From assembly GCF_003339845.1 (NCBI RefSeq), contig NZ_PPTR01000015.1, forward strand, positions 27,068-91,067: DNA of 64,000 nucleotides, read 5' to 3'. The DNA comes from Gordonibacter sp. 28C. GTDB taxonomy: Bacteria > Actinomycetota > Coriobacteriia > Coriobacteriales > Eggerthellaceae. Under the pieces are notes generated by a model. It ran no database searches and was not told the origin of the DNA. It saw only the letters and a list, made by a program, of their open reading frames with translations. Positions within the stretch are counted from its first letter, which is position 1. Every line of letters begins with the position of its first letter. The position numbers were made by a program, and so were the translations under genes. Positions 60,691 to 64,000 of the stretch are shown piece after piece.

Positions 60691-63342
60691 ATGGAGAGGG
60701 CTTCTATCGGCAGGAGGCTGGCGACGGCGGCGCTGTGCGCTTGCCTGGCCGTGCTGGGGGTTCCGGCAACGGCGATGGCGCAGGACGACCCTGCGCCCGA
60801 CGCGACGGCCGATGCCCAGAGCTCTGAAGCGGGCGAGGGGGCGCAGTTGGAACCCGCCTCTGTTGCGTCCGTACCGCTCGAGGCATCCGATCCGGAGCCG
60901 ACGATGCCGCAACCCCAGGCGGCCGCGCCTCGGGTTGCCGACGACGTCCTTCAGGTCGAGTTCAACGGCGGCGGCGCGAGCATGGCGGACGCCATCGTTG
61001 CCGCGCTCTCCGGCAGGAGCAAGGCCGACTTCGCCAGCATCATCGTGACGGGTCGGGCTACGGAGATCGGCGGCGGTGACTGGGAGGCGCTCAGGGGCTG
61101 CTACGCAGCCAACAGCGACTGGGCCAACCTGTCCAGCCTGGATCTATCCGGTTTGAGCGACATGAAGGGGATAGGGGCGAGCAGTCAACCCAGCCAACCT
61201 ATCCAGCGGCTGAAAAGCATAGAATTCCCGCCCAACACCTTGTCCAACTTCCAGTTCATTGGCGACAACGCGTTCTACGGTTGCACCGAGATGGAAGTAC
61301 CGAACAAGAGGCTTCCCAAGGACGTTTCCTCCATCGGCGAAGCCGCATTCGCCTACTGCTCCGAGCTGGTGCTTGAATACCTCCCGTCCTCTGTCGCCAC
61401 CATCGGCCCCTCTGCGTTTCGCGACTGCTCCAAGTTAGAGTTTGTTGGAGCAAGTTCCACTCCGTATACGAAGCTCCCCTCCGCCGTCACGTCCATCGGC
61501 GACTACGCGTTTCTCAATTGTCCGAAGCTGGTGCTTACGGCGTTACCCGGGAAGATCACGTCCATCGGCAACGGCGTGTTCCAGGGATGCTCCAGCCTGG
61601 CGCTCAAGGAACTCCCCGCCGGAGTCAAGGCCGTCGGCGAATACGCGTTCGAAGGGTGCACCGGTTTGGCCAAGATGACCTTCCCTTCGGGCTTCGAATC
61701 CGTCGGCGAGAAAGCGTTCTCGGGTTGCACCGATCTTCTGAAGCTTTCGTTCCACGGCGAGGTGCCGCCCTCGCTGAGCGCGAACGCCTTCGCCGGCGTC
61801 GGCCAAGGTGGCACGGTGTATTGCCCGGATGCGGACAGGTTCCGGAGCGTCTTCGGCGTCAACGGGCCGAGCGGTTGGACGTATGCCTCATCCTTCACGC
61901 TCGAGGTCGAGTTCAACGGCGACGGTACGAGCATGTCCGACGCCCTCGCTGCCGCGCTTGCCGGCAGGGACGAGGTCGGCGCGACGGACATCAAGGTCTT
62001 CGGCGACGCGACGGACATACCGCAAGTCGATTGGGTGATGCTCAAGGAATGTTATAGAGAGGACAGCGCATGGACCAGCCTGTCAGGTCTGAACCTGGCA
62101 GGCATGAACGCTCTAAAAAAGATGACCGGTGAGGATGTGGGGTCTCCCGGCTTCACCAGGTTGGAAAACCTGGTGAAGCCGGACAGCCTCGAGACTGTCG
62201 GCTCCTTCGCGTTCGCCCTCTGCGAGAACATGGTGCTTGCAAAGCTCCCGGACGGCCTCTTCTCCATCGAGCCCGGCGGCTTCCGCGGCTGCGAGAGCCT
62301 GGATCTCGCGAAGCTCCCGGACGGCATCAAGACCATCGACGACTGGGCATTCGCCGAATGCAAGCAGCTGAAGCTTTCGGAACTGCCTGCCGACATCACA
62401 TCCATCGGGGACTATGCGTTCGCCTACTGCGACAACCTGCCGCTCGCGAAGCTGCCCGCTGGAGTGGAGTCTATCGGCACGTACGCGTTCCTGAAATGCT
62501 ACAAGCTGGCGTTATCGGAGCTTCCCGTGAGCCTTGAAACCATCAGCCGGCACGCGTTCTTCGGCTGCACCGAGCTTGGGAAGATGACCTTTCCGCGCGG
62601 TCTGGCGTACATCGGCGAGTACGCGTTTTTGGATTGCGCCAACTTGACCGAGCTCTCGTTCCTCGGCGACACGCCGCCCGTGCTCGGAACGGATACCACC
62701 ACCGGCGTCACCGCCGCTTTCTACGGCGTCCCCGCCCAAGGCGCGCTCTACTATTCGGAGGGCGCCGCCTACGCCAAGGGCGCCTTCGGCGGCACCGATC
62801 TGAAGGATTGGGGCTTCTTCGCCATGACGCAGCGCACGCTGGTCGACCCGGCCACGGGCGTGAGGGTGTCCGGCGTGCTCTCATCCAACGCCGCCCTGCT
62901 CGTGGAGGAGGGCGGCCTGCACGCGGTGGGAACCTGCGCGGCCTGCGATGCGATGCGCGCCCGCGAGTCCGAGGGCGTGACGCTGGCCGAGCTCTGCGTG
63001 TCGCTGGCGGCCGGCTGCCTTTGGGGTGGCGTGGAGGCGTCCTTCCCGGTGGGGGCCGCCTACGACGATCGGGAGGTCGCCGTGCTGCACTGCGCCGGGG
63101 GCACGCTGGAGGAGGCGAGCGCGAAGGTTGCCGGCGGCTTCGCAACGGGCGCGTTCTCGGGCCTGTCGCCCTTCGCGGTGGTCGCGCCCGCTCCGGCTCC
63201 GGCACCCGACCCGGCCCCCAAGGGCGGCGCCATCGCCAAGACCGGCGACGGCCCCGGCGCGGCTCCATGGCTCGCGCTGGCGTCGGTCGCGGTGCTCGCC
63301 GCCGCCGGCGCGTCGGTCTGCCGGAAGCGCAGGCGGCGGTAG
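60691..63342 (+). CDS. BspA-like leucine-rich repeat surface protein
   Basis: 883 residues. Signal peptide 1-30 (LATAALCACLAVLGVPATAM). Two similar halves each begin with a LQVEFNGGGASMADAIVAAL-type domain and continue as LRR_5 units (SSIGEAAFAYCSELVLEYLP, TSIGDYAFLNCPKLVLTALP). A C-terminal domain, a Pro/Ala stretch (APAPAPAPDPAPKGG), IAKTGD, a hydrophobic helix and CRKRRRR form a sortase-type anchor. Start ATG 60691 has GGAGGAGGAGACGAT. BspA-type proteins bind host matrix proteins or other bacteria. The internal duplication is clear at the domain start (about residues 88 and 403). Confidence 0.85.
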   Translation: MERASIGRRLATAALCACLAVLGVPATAMAQDDPAPDATADAQSSEAGEGAQLEPASVASVPLEASDPEPTMPQPQAAAPRVADDVLQVEFNGGGASMADAIVAALSGRSKADFASIIVTGRATEIGGGDWEALRGCYAANSDWANLSSLDLSGLSDMKGIGASSQPSQPIQRLKSIEFPPNTLSNFQFIGDNAFYGCTEMEVPNKRLPKDVSSIGEAAFAYCSELVLEYLPSSVATIGPSAFRDCSKLEFVGASSTPYTKLPSAVTSIGDYAFLNCPKLVLTALPGKITSIGNGVFQGCSSLALKELPAGVKAVGEYAFEGCTGLAKMTFPSGFESVGEKAFSGCTDLLKLSFHGEVPPSLSANAFAGVGQGGTVYCPDADRFRSVFGVNGPSGWTYASSFTLEVEFNGDGTSMSDALAAALAGRDEVGATDIKVFGDATDIPQVDWVMLKECYREDSAWTSLSGLNLAGMNALKKMTGEDVGSPGFTRLENLVKPDSLETVGSFAFALCENMVLAKLPDGLFSIEPGGFRGCESLDLAKLPDGIKTIDDWAFAECKQLKLSELPADITSIGDYAFAYCDNLPLAKLPAGVESIGTYAFLKCYKLALSELPVSLETISRHAFFGCTELGKMTFPRGLAYIGEYAFLDCANLTELSFLGDTPPVLGTDTTTGVTAAFYGVPAQGALYYSEGAAYAKGAFGGTDLKDWGFFAMTQRTLVDPATGVRVSGVLSSNAALLVEEGGLHAVGTCAACDAMRARESEGVTLAELCVSLAAGCLWGGVEASFPVGAAYDDREVAVLHCAGGTLEEASAKVAGGFATGAFSGLSPFAVVAPAPAPAPDPAPKGGAIAKTGDGPGAAPWLALASVAVLAAAGASVCRKRRRR

Positions 63343-63467
63343 GCGTCGCGACCGCGAGATCGGGCGGGCTGGTGTTTGCGAGAGCCTCCCGCAGGGGCGG
63401 AGGCCCATTCCTGCGGGGTCAACCTGAGCTGTATCGAAAGTATTCGAGACCGCAAAAGCTTGCATCG

Positions 63468-63507
63468 AAATGAACGTCGGCGACCGTATGGCCGCCGACG
63501 TTCATTT
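63468..63507 (+). terminator. Terminator after the BspA-like gene
   Basis: Perfect 15-bp stem (63468-63482 with 63493-63507), 10-nt loop, followed by TCTC; the arms end in AAA/TTT. Confidence 0.75.
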
Positions 63508-64000
63508 TCTCATGCTATATTCACTTATTAGGGTCTTCGGCACGGTTCCTCCGGGTTAACCCACCTGAAGGAGGGGCGGGAGGCGAAACGGCTCAGCGGC
63601 CCGAGGGTTCGCATCGAAAAGCCATCGAATCGAGCGCCCCCAGCGACCTTTCTGGAGGCAAGGATCCTGTCCGTGTCGGCTACCTGCGAAAGCGCTGTTT
63701 GTTGGGCGACAAGGACAAAGCCCTTGTCCAAAGGGACCGGCGAAGCGGCGTTTTGTCACAGTCCCTTGCAATGATTTCCGTCTTCCGCTGTTAGACCACC
63801 ATCGACACGCCCCTGCATGGCGCCTGATGGCGATCCGTCGCCATGCAGCCTCGAACGGGCCTATGTCGATTTTGGTTTGACAGCGGATTCCGGCTTTCGC
63901 GGCCGTTTTTGACGGTTGTTCGTCGCCGCGCGGCCTCGCGAGGACGCTCGGCGACGCCTTGATCCGCGTTTTCCCTGCTCGCGAGATCGTCGGGAATCGG
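63508..64000. other. End of window, no gene supported
   Basis: Short frames on the minus strand (about 63528-63771) lack ribosome sites and protein-like composition. Small hairpins occur (GACAAGG/CCTTGTC near 63698-63727). The region could hold a structured RNA or a leader, but matches no family I can name. Confidence 0.4.

Noticed and set aside
63528..63771. Two short minus-strand frames as genes
   Set aside because: No ribosome site, no domain, composition like non-coding DNA.
63508..63790. A riboswitch near the window end
   Set aside because: Compared by eye with TPP, SAM, cobalamin, glycine and Moco motifs; no conserved core found.

Overview
The window is about 64 kb of very GC-rich DNA from what looks like a gut Eggerthellaceae actinobacterium (Eggerthella, Gordonibacter or Adlercreutzia-like; genus not fixed). 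The grounds are gene content: four molybdopterin oxidoreductases, two of them in the gene order typical of gut catechol dehydroxylases; a membrane-embedded LuxR-type regulator; oxalate/formate- and AAHS-type MFS carriers; sortase-anchored SpaA and BspA-like surface proteins. No tRNA, rRNA, CRISPR array or insertion sequence was seen.

Layout. 0-6.2 kb: end of an ECF sigma gene with its membrane anti-sigma partner, a PGPGW membrane protein, an EF-G-like GTPase and a Cys-rich protein. 6.5-14.9 kb: a LuxR regulator broken by a 12-G run, a trigger-factor-like chaperone, then an operon of zinc ribbon protein, Mo dehydroxylase-like enzyme, ferredoxin, second zinc ribbon and MFS carrier. 15-23 kb: transporters and small membrane proteins, several under a shared candidate LuxR box. 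23.5-24.9 kb: an arsenosugar-type pair (AhpD-like protein and ArsS), ArsS apparently with a selenocysteine codon. 25-37 kb: MBL hydrolase, rpoN, two MFS genes, a second Mo dehydroxylase-like operon and a sigma-54 activator, with two good sigma-54 promoters between them. 37-45 kb: LRR protein, VWA metallopeptidase-like protein, MoxR ATPase, trigger-factor-like chaperone, methyltransferase, unknown protein. 45-48 kb: hicAB and a SpaA-type surface protein with a helically phased repeat upstream. 48.4-56.2 kb: a four-gene Mo/FeS/NrfD/CCG complex plus a second Mo enzyme. 56.7-60.4 kb: DUF2064 transferase, radical SAM enzyme, ferredoxin-DUF169 protein. 60.7-63.3 kb: BspA-like surface protein.

How it works together (inference): the two dehydroxylase modules each combine carrier, cytoplasmic Mo enzyme, soluble ferredoxin and Cys4 zinc ribbon proteins. 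That fits import of an aromatic substrate and its use as an internal electron acceptor. One module appears to be run by a membrane LuxR sensor, the other by a local, apparently self-contained sigma-54 circuit, which is unusual for an actinobacterium. The NrfD-linked complex would draw electrons from the quinone pool.

Intergenic spaces carry two structured repeat families (A and B), found side by side in three places, whose stems differ in sequence but stay complementary.
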